A DNA stretch of 64,000 nt, from NCBI RefSeq assembly GCF_018437505.1, contig NZ_CP072467.1, forward strand, positions 5,418,010 through 5,482,009, written 5' to 3'. Made by a program: the position numbers and the translations under genes. Origin of the DNA: Spiractinospora alimapuensis (GTDB lineage: Bacteria; Actinomycetota; Actinomycetes; Streptosporangiales; Streptosporangiaceae). The notes below the pieces were generated by a model. That model had not been told where the DNA came from. It did no database searches and saw nothing but the letters and a program-made list of their open reading frames with translations. Position 1 is the first letter of the stretch; each line of letters opens with the position of its first letter. Shown here in pieces: positions 24,970 through 34,678 of this stretch.

Positions 24970-27492
24970 ATGGCGCGCGACGAGCGGCCCCGGACCACCG
25001 AGGTTCCGTCGAACTCCGCGATGGAGAGAATGCGCGTCCGGTACAGCGGTCTCACCCTCGGCGGGAAGCTCGCGGTCGCCGGCGCCGTGCTCGTCGCGGT
25101 GGCGGTCGCGGCGCTGTTCGCGGATGTGGCGCTGCTACCGGCGCTGCTGGTGACGGCCGTCGTCCTGGGCGTGGTCGCGGCGTTGATGCGGTTTCCCGAC
25201 GCGGTCGGCGCCGTGGGTGTGTCCCTCGTGTGGATCGTCATCGCTCACGTCGTGTTCCAGATCTCCCTGGGATACGCCTCCTCGTGGATTCTGGTCCTGG
25301 CGCTGCTTCCCCTGCCCGTCGCGCTGATCGCGAGTCGCATCCCGGGCCACCCGACCTGGCACACGACGCTGCTGAGTCTCGCCTGCGCCCTGATCGTCGG
25401 GCTGGCCTCCGTCGTATTCGGGATGGCCGTCACCGCGGTGGTCCCCGACCACGAGGGGGTCCCGCCCGCGGCGGTCGTCATCCTGGCGTTCGCCGCGGCG
25501 GGGGTGGTGCTGGTGTGGCGCGGGATATCCGGACGGCACCTCGCGGCCGAGGAGCGGCGCCGCCGTCAACGGTCCGAGAGTGCGGGGGGCGCCGATCCCA
25601 CGGCCCCTGGGGCCCCGGCCGGTTCGGGCCAGTCCGGCGCCGACCCTTCCGACGCGGGGCCGGCGAAGAGGAAGAGCGGACGTACGGCGACGAGTTCGGG
25701 GGAGCGGCAGCGGGAGCGGGCCGGTTCGTCGACGGGGAGCACGGCCCGCGGCTCCGACGACGAGACCGCCGTCCCGGTGGACGAGGCCCTCGCCCAGTTG
25801 GAGGCGATGGTCGGGCTCGACCCGGTGAAGCAGCAGGTGCGTTCGTTGGCGGCGGCGATCGAGGCGGCCCGGCTGCGCGCCGACGCGGGGATGGCGGTGG
25901 AGAAGCCGCTGCGCCATCTGGTGTTCTCCGGTCCTCCGGGGACCGGGAAGACCAGTGTCGCCCGAACCATCGCGACGATCTTTCACTCCTTCGGTCTCCT
26001 GCCCAGCGCCCAGGTCGTGGAGGTGCAGCGCGCCGACCTCGTGGGGGAGTACCTCGGGGCCACGGCGATCCGCACGAACGAGGTCATCGACCGGGCGCTC
26101 GGGGGTGTCCTGTTCATCGACGAGGCCTACGCGTTGGTCAACTCCGGTGACGGCCAGCCCGACCGCTTCGGCCAGGAGGCGGTACAGACTCTGCTCAAGC
26201 GGGCCGAGGACGACCGGGACCAGCTCGTCGTCATCCTGGCCGGCTACTCCGAGGAGATGGACCGGTTCCTGGCCTCCAACCCCGGTCTCGCGTCGCGGTT
26301 CTCCACCCGAGTCCGCTTTCCCGGCTACACCCCGGACGAGCTGATCGAGATCTCCGAAGGACTGTTCGAGCAGCGGGGCGACGAGTTGGACGACAGCGTC
26401 GTCCCGGCGCTGCGCCAACGTTTTGACCAGGCGGCCCAGCTCGGTGTGATCGACGACCTCGGTAACGGCCGGTTCGTTCGTTCCCTGGTGGAGCGGGCGG
26501 CGGAGGCGCGGGACGTGCGGGTCGTGACCACGAGCCGCGAAGGCCAGGCCCCGGCGCCCGAGGAACTGGTCACCGTGCGCGACGTCGACGCGATCCGCGC
26601 CTTCGAGCAGCTCACCGAGGCCCTCTCTGGGTACAGCAAGCCGCCCGACCTCGAGGAGGCCCTCGCCGAGCTCGACGCCATGGTGGGCCTGGAACCCGTG
26701 AAGCGTCAGGTCCGGTCCATGACCGCCCAGTTGCGTCTGGCGCGGATACGTCAGGAGCGCGGGCTGCACAACCAGCCCCCCATGCGGCACTTCGTGTTCG
26801 TCGGCCCCCCGGGGACGGGAAAGACGACCGTGGCCCGCGTGCTCGGCCGCATCTTCGCGGCCCTGGGGTTGCTGACACGTGCCGAGGTGGTCGAGGCCAG
26901 TCGGGCCGACCTCGTGGGCGAGCACCTGGGCGCCACCGCGATCAAGACGAACAAGCTCATCGACTCCGCGGTGGGCGGCGTCCTGTTCGTCGACGAGGCC
27001 TACGCCTTGTCCAACCCCGGCTACAGCGGAGGTGACGCGTTCGGCGCCGAGGCGATCCAGACGTTGCTGAAGCGCGCCGAGGACGACCGGTCCCGCCTGG
27101 TCGTGGTCCTGGCCGGCTACCCAGACGAGATGGACCGGTTCCTGTCGACCAACTCGGGCCTCGCCTCCCGGTTCAACGTGCGGGTCTCGTTCCCGAGCTA
27201 CTCCCCCGAGGAGCTGTTGCGGATCACCGAGACATTGGCCGAGCAGCGCGGTGACACCATCGAGGACAGGGCCCGGGACGATCTGCGCCAGGTGTTCGGC
27301 TACGTGTGCTCCGAGGGCTGGGTCGACACTCTCGGCAACGGTCGCTTCGCCAGGTCCCTGTTCGAGAAGGCCTGTTCCGCGCGTGACCTCCGGGTCGCCG
27401 AGGACGTCGGGGACGCCGCCGACCAGGAGGATCTCACGGTGGTCACGAGCGCTGACCTCCGGGAGGCCTACAGCGAGCTCACTCAGCGTTAA
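24970..27492 (+). CDS. Membrane-anchored protein with twin CbbX-like AAA+ domains
   Basis: An 840-residue protein. The N-terminal third is hydrophobic, with about five or six membrane segments (residues 30-195), followed by a basic/Ser-rich linker (200-260). Two AAA+ modules of the CbbX/CfxQ type follow. Module 1 has Walker A GPPGTGKTS near residue 322 and Walker B VLFIDEAYAL near 380. Module 2 has GPPGTGKTTVAR near 612 and VLFVDEAYAL near 667. Both keep the sensor and the NGRFVRS/NGRFARS arginine region. CbbX proteins remodel Rubisco, and the same ATPase type occurs in EccA of type VII secretion; neither system is nearby, so the substrate is unknown. The ATG at 24970 follows GAGGTGGG. A promoterless 29-base gap leads to the nucleotidyltransferase. 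Confidence 0.85.
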   Translation: MARDERPRTTEVPSNSAMERMRVRYSGLTLGGKLAVAGAVLVAVAVAALFADVALLPALLVTAVVLGVVAALMRFPDAVGAVGVSLVWIVIAHVVFQISLGYASSWILVLALLPLPVALIASRIPGHPTWHTTLLSLACALIVGLASVVFGMAVTAVVPDHEGVPPAAVVILAFAAAGVVLVWRGISGRHLAAEERRRRQRSESAGGADPTAPGAPAGSGQSGADPSDAGPAKRKSGRTATSSGERQRERAGSSTGSTARGSDDETAVPVDEALAQLEAMVGLDPVKQQVRSLAAAIEAARLRADAGMAVEKPLRHLVFSGPPGTGKTSVARTIATIFHSFGLLPSAQVVEVQRADLVGEYLGATAIRTNEVIDRALGGVLFIDEAYALVNSGDGQPDRFGQEAVQTLLKRAEDDRDQLVVILAGYSEEMDRFLASNPGLASRFSTRVRFPGYTPDELIEISEGLFEQRGDELDDSVVPALRQRFDQAAQLGVIDDLGNGRFVRSLVERAAEARDVRVVTTSREGQAPAPEELVTVRDVDAIRAFEQLTEALSGYSKPPDLEEALAELDAMVGLEPVKRQVRSMTAQLRLARIRQERGLHNQPPMRHFVFVGPPGTGKTTVARVLGRIFAALGLLTRAEVVEASRADLVGEHLGATAIKTNKLIDSAVGGVLFVDEAYALSNPGYSGGDAFGAEAIQTLLKRAEDDRSRLVVVLAGYPDEMDRFLSTNSGLASRFNVRVSFPSYSPEELLRITETLAEQRGDTIEDRARDDLRQVFGYVCSEGWVDTLGNGRFARSLFEKACSARDLRVAEDVGDAADQEDLTVVTSADLREAYSELTQR

Positions 27493-27521
27493 CCCGTGTG
27501 TGAACTGTTAGTCTCCGAAAC

Positions 27522-28283
27522 ATGAGTGCCTCCCCCGAGCCGCCGGCCCGCGAGGCGGTCATCCTCGCCGGTGGCCGCGCTACGCGCCTTCGTCCCTACA
27601 CCGACACCCGTCCCAAGGCCATGGTGGAGATCGCCGGCCGCCCCATCATCGATTACCAACTGGAGTGGTTGGCGTCGTACGGCGTCGAGCACGTGGTCGT
27701 CTCCTGTGGACACATGGCCGACGTCCTGCGGGGCCACCTCGAGGAGACGACCGGGGACCGGCATCCTCGCCCCGAGACCACGGTCGTGGTCGAGGAGGAG
27801 CCGCTGGGCCGTGGCGGTGGGCTACGGTACGCGGCGGGGGCGCTGCGGGATCCGAACCGTGCCTTCTACGCCCTGAACGGCGATGTCCTCACCTGGTTCC
27901 CGCTCGACGACTTCAGCGCGTTCCACACCAAGCACGGCGGGACGGTGAGCGTCGCCCTGGCCGCCTTCCGCACGAGCTGGGGGATCGTGGACGCGGAGGA
28001 GTCCGGACGGATTCGGGGTTTCACGCAGAGCCCGATCCTGCCCTACTGGATCAACGCGGGAATCTACCTGGCCGAACCCGAACTGGTGGGCCTCCTGCCC
28101 GAGCGCGGCGACCACGAGACGACCACGTTTCCCGAACTCGCCCAGCAGGGCCGCCTGTTCGGATACCGGATCGAGGGGTTCTGGCGCGGGGTGGACACGG
28201 TGAAGGACGTGGAGGAGGCGAGCGCCCAGATCGCGTTGCTGGAGGGGACCGCTCACGACCTCAGAGGTCATCCAACCGCTTGA
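27522..28283 (+). CDS. Sugar-phosphate nucleotidyltransferase (NDP-sugar pyrophosphorylase family)
   Basis: A 253-residue enzyme of the RfbA/ManC/GlmU-like fold, expected to join a sugar-1-phosphate to an NTP. The nucleotide loop AVILAGGRATRLRPYTDTRPK opens the protein with its catalytic Arg and Lys. ALNGDVLTWF gives the metal-binding Asp, and PYWINAGIYL and FWRGVDTVKDVEEA are the sugar-binding and C-terminal motifs. At this length it lacks an acyltransferase domain, so it is a stand-alone pyrophosphorylase; base and sugar specificity cannot be fixed. It follows the AAA+ gene by 29 bases. Its last 23 bases overlap the end of the convergent gene downstream. Confidence 0.88.
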   Translation: MSASPEPPAREAVILAGGRATRLRPYTDTRPKAMVEIAGRPIIDYQLEWLASYGVEHVVVSCGHMADVLRGHLEETTGDRHPRPETTVVVEEEPLGRGGGLRYAAGALRDPNRAFYALNGDVLTWFPLDDFSAFHTKHGGTVSVALAAFRTSWGIVDAEESGRIRGFTQSPILPYWINAGIYLAEPELVGLLPERGDHETTTFPELAQQGRLFGYRIEGFWRGVDTVKDVEEASAQIALLEGTAHDLRGHPTA

Positions 28284-29922
28284 CCAGGACCGACGTTGGC
28301 GAACCAGCGCCAACCGTCCGTTCCAACGTGTCGCAGAGTGTCGAGATCACGGTGACCCGTGTCATGCCGCGGTCCAGGAGCCGCTGGGCGGCGGACCACA
28401 GGTTGGGCGGGTCGCCGTGCCACAGACGCAGCGCCAACATCTCGTGCACGTCGAGCGCCTCCTCGAGCTCGGGACTTCCCTCGAAGGTGTTCGACGCGTG
28501 CTTTCCCTGGCTGGGCTGTTGACCGTCGAAGTGGTCCAGGCGCAACAGCGCGCGTCGGCCCTCGACCGTGCTCGGGTCGTAGTGCTCCTTGTCCGGGATG
28601 ACGTCACTGGCCAGCAACGGGAACGCGAACATCCGACGGGGCAGGGCGGAGAGGTCGCCGTCGGGGATCAGCCGGTTCACGACGTCGCGGGCGAGACCGT
28701 ACCCGCCGGCCGCGTGGTCGGGATAGGAGTCGGTGAAGGAGTTGGTCACCCCCCACACCGAGTCCAGCGTGGCGGCGATCGCGTTCTCCGGGAGGCCGGT
28801 GCGGCGACCCGCCCACCGCACCCACGCGGCCAGGATGTGCGGCACGGCCTCCTGCTCCGCGGGACTGAGCGCCACGCGGCTGGGCAGCCACGTCATCAGG
28901 AACGCCTCGGCCTTGCGCGGGCTGATGCGCATCGGCCGGCCCGCGTCCACGTCGCAGCCGTAGTCGACGATGTGGTCGGCGCAGCGGCTCGCGACGAAGC
29001 TGTCCGACAGTTCCTCGGCCTCGGGTGAGGACAGGAAACGCGCCACCAGCGTCGCGCGGTGCTCCCGCAGCCACACGGTGCTGCGCGTTGGAGCCCCCTG
29101 CCCCGGCAGCGCCCGCACCCGGGCGCGCAACAGGGCGTGACTCGTTCCCAGGGAACCGGCGCCGGGATCCGGCACGCCCGACTCGGCGCGGACCGGCAAC
29201 AGGGCGGTACGCCCACCGCTTCCCGGCGGCAGCGCCGACTCGGTGCGCGCGGAGGCGGAGCGCAACAGGGAACGCGCCCGCTCCGGCGCGAGCGCGACGA
29301 ACGTGGACATGCGGTCGGCCCGGGCGCCGGCACGGCAGTGCTCGATGAGAGCGTCCACCTTCGTGGTGACCCACGCGTCACGCAGGATGCCCCCCGCGTT
29401 GTAGTCGACGACGGCGATCAGCGCGTGCCGCCCCGTCCGCTCTCCGTCGCCGGTCTCCGCGTCCGCGTAGTCGAACACACAGATCACGTCGTCGGCGTCG
29501 CCAAATCGTGACCCGGAGAGATAGCACTCGCGCGGCTCGAGGGTCGGGAGGGCGGACACCCACGGAGGACAGGCGACGCCGCGATCGACCAGGGCGGCCG
29601 CGGCGGTCTTCGCGTCCAGACGCTGGCGGCGTGTCCGTCCCAGACCGGCCAGCGCGTGCAGGAGCGCGGCGGCGGCCGGGCTCCCCTCGGCCGCGGCGTA
29701 GGCGATCAGGCCCTCGCCGAAGATACGTTCGGCGTTGTCACCGCGGGGGCGCTGTCCCCACCACGCGCCGAGGATCTCACTGACCACGATCTCGGCGTCC
29801 AGCGGATCGCGTAGGGGGAGGAGTCCCCGTGCCGCGCCGAGCATCGCCGCGAACACGCCACCTTCCTCCGACGGGGTACCGGGGTCGGAGGGGGTACCTG
29901 GGGCGGGGGAAGGGAGGGACAC
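28261..29922 (-). CDS. Hypothetical protein, 553 aa
   Basis: A large soluble protein that I cannot place in a family with confidence. The N-terminal part has Ala/Leu-rich helices (FAAMLGAARGLLPLRDPLDAEIVVSEILGAWWG), then a mixed segment with CVFDYADAETGDGERTGRHALIAVVDYNAGGILRDAWV that could be a beta-rich core. The C-terminal half is helical with many Trp. No membrane segment or nuclease motif was seen. GTG at 29922 is chosen: TACCCT lies seven bases upstream on this strand, the leaderless layout used elsewhere here; 26 more codons are open upstream. Convergent overlap of 23 bases with the nucleotidyltransferase gene. Confidence 0.75.
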   Translation of the reverse strand: MSLPSPAPGTPSDPGTPSEEGGVFAAMLGAARGLLPLRDPLDAEIVVSEILGAWWGQRPRGDNAERIFGEGLIAYAAAEGSPAAAALLHALAGLGRTRRQRLDAKTAAAALVDRGVACPPWVSALPTLEPRECYLSGSRFGDADDVICVFDYADAETGDGERTGRHALIAVVDYNAGGILRDAWVTTKVDALIEHCRAGARADRMSTFVALAPERARSLLRSASARTESALPPGSGGRTALLPVRAESGVPDPGAGSLGTSHALLRARVRALPGQGAPTRSTVWLREHRATLVARFLSSPEAEELSDSFVASRCADHIVDYGCDVDAGRPMRISPRKAEAFLMTWLPSRVALSPAEQEAVPHILAAWVRWAGRRTGLPENAIAATLDSVWGVTNSFTDSYPDHAAGGYGLARDVVNRLIPDGDLSALPRRMFAFPLLASDVIPDKEHYDPSTVEGRRALLRLDHFDGQQPSQGKHASNTFEGSPELEEALDVHEMLALRLWHGDPPNLWSAAQRLLDRGMTRVTVISTLCDTLERTVGAGSPTSVLVKRLDDL

Positions 29923-30119
29923 GCCTCGAGGGTAAGGGGTACCGCGCGGAACTCGTAATGCGATCAGGCGTGACCGACAGTACTGAGGACATCCCGCCAC
30001 GAGGTGGTGCCCGCTATGCGGGAAAAGTGGTGATTTGGCGGCCAGAAACGCGGCCCAGCCGGAGGATGCGCCTGGACTTGGGTCGACAGGCCCAAGGAAA
30101 CGTGGCCTATGCTATAGCG

Positions 30120-30473
30120 ATGACTGAGGCGCTCCCGGTTGACTCAGCGGTGTTGCGTCGTTCGCGGTGGAGGTGGAGCCGCTCCGGTTTCGGGGCAGGT
30201 CAGCGCACGGCGATACGTCCGTGGCGGACAGTGTCGGAGTCACGGCGAGCTGTGACGATCGCCCGGCGCGTCCGGTCGGGACGCGCCGGCCTCGGGGTCG
30301 ACGCGCGACGGTCGCGGCCGGCGGCACCCGGCAGCACGACCGATCGGGTCGGTACGGGCGGCGCGAGGGGCGCCGGGTACGACCGCACCGCGGAACGATC
30401 CCCGGCACACTCGTCCGGCGCCCGGGGCGTAAACCAGATCCCAGGTAGGCACGGGACACGATCCCGGAGGTGA
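30120..30473 (+). CDS. Possible leaderless ORF, 117 aa, basic
   Basis: TATGCT (30107-30112) precedes an ATG whose frame runs to a TGA that overlaps the Shine-Dalgarno of the next gene. The predicted product is very Arg-rich and low in complexity, with no family resemblance, so it may be only the transcribed leader of the phosphatase gene. The stop position just before the downstream start would allow coupling. The interval 29923-30119 before it shows no gene. Listed with low confidence. Confidence 0.25.
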   Translation: MTEALPVDSAVLRRSRWRWSRSGFGAGQRTAIRPWRTVSESRRAVTIARRVRSGRAGLGVDARRSRPAAPGSTTDRVGTGGARGAGYDRTAERSPAHSSGARGVNQIPGRHGTRSRR

Positions 30474-30478
30474 CAGCT

Positions 30479-32560
30479 TTGAGCACCGAGGCCTCGGTTC
30501 CCCTGGCGCGGGGAGCACGGTCGGTCATGCCGGAGTCGGCGCGGCTCGCTTCGCTGGTGGAGGACGTGTCGATCGGCGTCGGTGTGTTCGACGCCGACAT
30601 GCGCTGTCTGAAGCTCAACGACACCTTCCGGGTGATGTGCGAGATCGCCGACCCGACCGAACTGGTTGGTCGGACCCTGGACGCCGCCCTTCCGGAGGCG
30701 TCGGCCTGCCCACATATGGCGGCGCTGTCGGAGGTGGTGGGCGGCGCGCGGGTCGCCAGCAGTGAGCACCACGGGACCGCGTCCGACCGTCACTGGCTGG
30801 TGTCGTGGTTCCCGCTCTCCTCGGCGCACGACGACGACAGGGGAGTGGCCGTCGCGGTCGCCATCGACGTCACCGATCGTCACCGCGCCGAGGTCGCGCT
30901 GCGTCGCAGCGAGGAACGCCACCAGGCACTGTTGGCCGCGGCGAACCAGATGGTCTGGGCGGCGACCCCGTCGGGTCAGGTGACCGAGGACTGTCCACAG
31001 TGGCGCGCGATCACCGGCCAGGACCTCGACGAGTACCTCGGCGACGGCTGGCTGGACGCGGTGCACCCCGATGACGTCGACGCCGTGCGGGAGGCGTGGC
31101 GGGACGCGGTCGCCGAGGGCGAGGTCTTCGAGCACACGTTCCGGGTGCGCACACGCAGTGGTGAGCCGCGCCACTATCGGGCGCGGTGCGTCCCGCTGGT
31201 GCGCGACGGACGACTCGCAGAATGGGTGGGTACGCACACCGACGTCACCACCCAGCACGAGGCCGACGAGATGCGTCATCGGCTCACGCACCAGCTCAGT
31301 GAGGCGGCGCTGCGCACCGTGCGGTTGCAGAAGGCGACGTCCGGTCTCGCCGAGGCGCTCACCGTCGACCAGGTGGTGCAGACGATCTCCGAGATCGCCC
31401 GCACCGAGGCTGGGGTCGACCGGGTCGGCGTCGCTCTTCTGGACAGCCAACGCATCCGGTTTCGCGCGCTGACCCCCGGGGCTGTCTCCGAGACGGCGCC
31501 GGTCGCCGACGGTGAGGCACACGAACCGCCCGAGGTACGGCTGGACCAGCCCGGTGTGGTGGCCAACGCGGTGCGGGAACGCCGCACGGTGGTCGTGGGG
31601 TCCCGGGGGGAGCTGCTGCACCTCCTCGGCGGGGGCGACTCGATCCGGGAGTTCCTGCGCCATACCGACGAACAGGCCTGGGTCGGCCTGCCCCTCCTCA
31701 GCGCTGGATCGCCGATCGGTGCCGTGCGGTTCGCGTTCCGGGCGCCACGGAACGTCTCCGACGAGGAGCGTGTCTTCCTGGAGGCGTTGGCCGGCCAGTG
31801 CTCTCTCGCGTTGGAACGCGCGGAGATGTTCGAACGTGAGCACCGCACGGCGGAGGCCCTGCAGCGCAGTCTCCTGCCGCAGAAACTTCCCACGGTCCCA
31901 GGTATCGGTTTCGCGGCTTTCTACCGTTCCGGTACTGAGTACGTCCAGGTCGGTGGCGACTGGTACGACGCCTTCCCGCTGCCCGACGGTCGGGTGGCGG
32001 CGGTGCTGGGCGATGTGATGGGCAAGGGGGTGAAGGCGGCGACCGGGATGAGTCGGGTCCGCAACGCCCTGCGCGCTCTCGCGCTGAACGGTCCCGAACC
32101 CGCAGACGTCCTCAGCGGTCTGGACCGGATGTTCCTGGCGACCGAGGCCGACGAGCAGGTCACGACGCTCGCGTACTGGGTTCTGGACCCCGGAACGGGA
32201 CACGGTCACATGGGCAACGCCGGACACCTTCCGGCGCTCATCGTGGGCCCGGGCGGCGCGCCACGATTGGCCGACACGCCGGCGGGAACACCTTTGGGCA
32301 TGCCATCGGAACGAGAACAAGAAATTCTTGTCGTCCCACCCGGTAACACCGCGGTGCTCTACTCCGATGGACTAGTAGAGAACCGAAAGCGTGGGCTCAG
32401 CGCGGGACTCGACCGGCTGGTCGAGGTCGCCTCCCGCGCCCCGACGGAGGTGGTGGGGGATCCACAGGAGTTGCTCGACTATCTTGTCGGGAGCATGCTC
32501 GAAGGCTACAACCAGGACGACGACGTCACCCTGCTCGCCGTCCACGTTCCGGTCTTGTAG
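30479..32560 (+). CDS. PAS-PAS-GAF-SpoIIE/PP2C serine phosphatase
   Basis: A 693-residue soluble signalling phosphatase. Order: a PAS domain (about 20-130), a second PAS with PAC segment (about 140-260, YLGDGWLDAVHPDD then HTFRVRTRSGEPRHY), a GAF domain (about 285-440), and a SpoIIE-type PP2C domain (about 470-690). The last has the metal-binding Asp in GGDWYDAF, GDVMGKGVKA and the final DDDVTLLAV. Such proteins dephosphorylate anti-anti-sigma factors and so release stress sigma factors. The start is a TTG: GGAGGTGA ends a few bases before it, while the in-frame GTG at 30470 lies inside that ribosome site. No anti-sigma gene is adjacent; the principal sigma gene follows about 390 bases later. 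Confidence 0.9.
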   Translation: MSTEASVPLARGARSVMPESARLASLVEDVSIGVGVFDADMRCLKLNDTFRVMCEIADPTELVGRTLDAALPEASACPHMAALSEVVGGARVASSEHHGTASDRHWLVSWFPLSSAHDDDRGVAVAVAIDVTDRHRAEVALRRSEERHQALLAAANQMVWAATPSGQVTEDCPQWRAITGQDLDEYLGDGWLDAVHPDDVDAVREAWRDAVAEGEVFEHTFRVRTRSGEPRHYRARCVPLVRDGRLAEWVGTHTDVTTQHEADEMRHRLTHQLSEAALRTVRLQKATSGLAEALTVDQVVQTISEIARTEAGVDRVGVALLDSQRIRFRALTPGAVSETAPVADGEAHEPPEVRLDQPGVVANAVRERRTVVVGSRGELLHLLGGGDSIREFLRHTDEQAWVGLPLLSAGSPIGAVRFAFRAPRNVSDEERVFLEALAGQCSLALERAEMFEREHRTAEALQRSLLPQKLPTVPGIGFAAFYRSGTEYVQVGGDWYDAFPLPDGRVAAVLGDVMGKGVKAATGMSRVRNALRALALNGPEPADVLSGLDRMFLATEADEQVTTLAYWVLDPGTGHGHMGNAGHLPALIVGPGGAPRLADTPAGTPLGMPSEREQEILVVPPGNTAVLYSDGLVENRKRGLSAGLDRLVEVASRAPTEVVGDPQELLDYLVGSMLEGYNQDDDVTLLAVHVPVL

Positions 32561-32949
32561 TACCGGGTAACAAATGTACGGAGAACTCCGTGGTCTTGCC
32601 TAAGGTAGGTAGGCGCCTTCCGCACTGGGGAGGCCGCGGGGGACGTGCCAACCGAGCCACGGAAGCACGTACTCTCACATGTGAACCGCCGAGCTGGCGG
32701 AATCGGTCTGTGGAGCCGGTGTAGGCCTCGACGGGAGTCGCCCGGAAAGGCAGTCGGCGGTGAAGCAGGAAATCCGGCGGGCCACCGCTGGACTCCCCTC
32801 CCACCGAGGGGGAAGTACAAACGTAAAGAGTGCATCTTCCGCATCCAGCGGGAGAGATTCCGGGCCTAGAGCACGATCGAGTTACACCCGCGAGGCTCCC
32901 GGCTGCCGGATACCAACAAACTCGCCACACGTCCGTTCGAGAGGTGTTT
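32561..32949 (+). other. Gene-less 5' region of the principal sigma gene
   Basis: Nothing coding is convincing. The frame before the sigma start stays open for 40 codons but its residues are unlike the family. A promoter must lie here, yet I could not fix a -35/-10 pair. GGAAT at about 32701 has no GTT at the distance needed for a SigR-type promoter. Confidence 0.4.
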
Positions 32950-34641
32950 GTGTCGCCTGCCAGTTCGACCCGCTCCAAGCAGCCCGATGTGCTGCGGGAG
33001 CCTGTCATTCAGCAGCTGATGGAGCGAGGGCGGTCCCAGGGGTATCTGGAGCCCGAGGATGTGCGCCGGGCCTTCGAAGAGGCTGAGATCCCCATGTCGC
33101 AGGCCCAGGCGGTGCTGCGCAGCCTCAGCAAGGAAGGCGTGACCGTTGTCGTCGGCGCCGCCGAGTCCGCGCCGGAACGTCGGCGTTCGGCACGGCGCAA
33201 GGCCGCCGAGGGCTCCAAGCGTGCCGCCGCCGCGCAGCGTCGGACCGGGACGGTCACGGCCGTCGTGGACCAGGACGCTGGCGGGGAGTCGGCCGGGACG
33301 ACCGGTGCCGCGGCGAAGCCCGCGAAGCCGGCCAAGCCCGCCAAGTCCCAGACCAAGAAGCGTTCCGCCGGGAAGGCGGCCCCCGCCGCCGCCGAGACCG
33401 CCGCGCAGCCCGCCGGGACCGAGTCTGAGGGTCTCGCCGAGCCGGGTGAGCCGCAGGACCTCGCCGCCGACTCCCACGACGACCCCACGGGTCTCGAGCT
33501 CGAGGTGACCGACACCGACACCGACGACTCCGGTGTCGAGCTGGAGATCGTCGAAGACAACGACAGCGGGCCGCTGGAAGCAGTGGACGGCCCGGTCGCG
33601 GGCTCCGGCGTGGTTCCCGAAGCCGTGGGAATGCCGGAGAAGGCCGCCGCCAACACCTCCGAGGAGGAGGCGTTCGTCCTCTACGAGGACGACGACGACG
33701 CCCCCGCCGCGCAGGTCGTGGCGGCCGGTGCGACGGCCGACCCCGTCAAGGACTACCTGAAGCAGATCGGTAAGGTTCCGCTGCTCAACGCGGAGCAGGA
33801 GGTCGAGCTCGCCAAGCGGATCGAGGCGGGTCTCTTCGCGGAGGAGAAGCTCGCGGAGGACGGTCGGGGACTTCCCTCCGAGGCGTGGGAGGAACTCGAC
33901 TGGATCGCCGAGGACGGCCGGCGGGCGAAGAACCACCTGCTGGAGGCCAACCTTCGTCTGGTGGTGTCCCTCGCCAAGCGCTACACCGGGCGCGGCATGC
34001 TGTTCCTGGACCTGATCCAGGAAGGCAACCTGGGCCTGATCCGCGCCGTGGAGAAGTTCGACTACACCAAGGGCTACAAGTTCTCCACCTACGCGACGTG
34101 GTGGATCCGCCAGGCCATCACCCGAGCGATGGCCGACCAGGCCCGCACCATCCGGATTCCGGTGCACATGGTCGAGGTCATCAACAAGCTCGCCCGGGTG
34201 CAGCGCCAGATGCTGCAGGACCTCGGGCGTGAGCCCACGCCGGAGGAGTTGGCCAAGGAACTGGACATGACCCCGGAGAAGGTGGTCGAGGTCCAGAAGT
34301 ACGGTCGGGAACCCATCTCGTTGCACACCCCGCTCGGCGAGGACGGCGACAGCGAGTTCGGTGACCTGATCGAGGACTCCGAGGCGATCCAGCCGGGTGA
34401 GGCGGTCAGTTTCACCTTGCTGCAGGAGCAGCTTCACTCCGTGCTGGACACCCTGTCGGAACGTGAGGCGGGCGTGGTGTCGATGCGCTTCGGCCTCACC
34501 GACGGTCAACCCAAGACGCTGGACGAGATCGGCAAGGTCTACGGCGTCACCCGTGAGCGGATACGGCAGATAGAGAGTAAGACGATGTCCAAGCTTCGGC
34601 ATCCGTCTCGCTCCCAAGTGCTTCGCGACTACCTCGACTGA
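32950..34641 (+). CDS. hrdB: Principal RNA polymerase sigma factor (HrdB/SigA type)
   Basis: A 563-residue sigma-70 of group 1. An N-terminal region 1.1-like segment (residues 1-75) is followed by a long Ala/Lys then acidic linker (80-255), as is common in actinobacteria. Region 1.2 ([28 protein letters not shown]) precedes a canonical region 2 with [21 protein letters not shown] and [18 protein letters not shown]. Region 3 ([14 protein letters not shown]) and region 4, with the helix-turn-helix [22 protein letters not shown], complete it. GTG at 32950 has GAGAGGTG upstream. It sits beside the DUF7455 gene and parE, an order seen in Streptomyces relatives. A hairpin 11 bases past the stop ends the transcript. 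Confidence 0.96.
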   Translation: MSPASSTRSKQPDVLREPVIQQLMERGRSQGYLEPEDVRRAFEEAEIPMSQAQAVLRSLSKEGVTVVVGAAESAPERRRSARRKAAEGSKRAAAAQRRTGTVTAVVDQDAGGESAGTTGAAAKPAKPAKPAKSQTKKRSAGKAAPAAAETAAQPAGTESEGLAEPGEPQDLAADSHDDPTGLELEVTDTDTDDSGVELEIVEDNDSGPLEAVDGPVAGSGVVPEAVGMPEKAAANTSEEEAFVLYEDDDDAPAAQVVAAGATADPVKDYLKQIGKVPLLNAEQEVELAKRIEAGLFAEEKLAEDGRGLPSEAWEELDWIAEDGRRAKNHLLEANLRLVVSLAKRYTGRGMLFLDLIQEGNLGLIRAVEKFDYTKGYKFSTYATWWIRQAITRAMADQARTIRIPVHMVEVINKLARVQRQMLQDLGREPTPEELAKELDMTPEKVVEVQKYGREPISLHTPLGEDGDSEFGDLIEDSEAIQPGEAVSFTLLQEQLHSVLDTLSEREAGVVSMRFGLTDGQPKTLDEIGKVYGVTRERIRQIESKTMSKLRHPSRSQVLRDYLD

Positions 34642-34651
34642 TTCGGTGTGC

Positions 34652-34678
34652 TGGGCGAGTGGCAGCGCTGCTCGCCCA
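34652..34678 (+). terminator. Hairpin after the principal sigma gene
   Basis: TGGGCGAG (34652-34659) pairs with CTCGCCCA (34671-34678); the loop contains CAGCGCTG, itself a small palindrome. It lies ten bases past the stop codon and has no long T-tract. Confidence 0.6.

Noticed and set aside
28261-28283. Overlap of convergent genes as a sign of mis-annotation
   Set aside because: Both genes have coherent reading frames to their stops. A 23-base tail overlap is common in dense actinobacterial genomes.
30200-32320. A 706-codon minus-strand frame opposite the SpoIIE phosphatase
   Set aside because: Shadow frame without recognisable domains; the plus-strand gene is fully supported.
32699-32725. 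A SigR-type promoter (GGAAT-N18-GTT) before the principal sigma gene
   Set aside because: GGAAT is present but GTT is not at the right distance.
32685-32780. A possible tRNA or small RNA in the sigma-gene leader
   Set aside because: The local GC-rich pairing does not give a cloverleaf, a T-loop GTTC motif or a 3' acceptor end.
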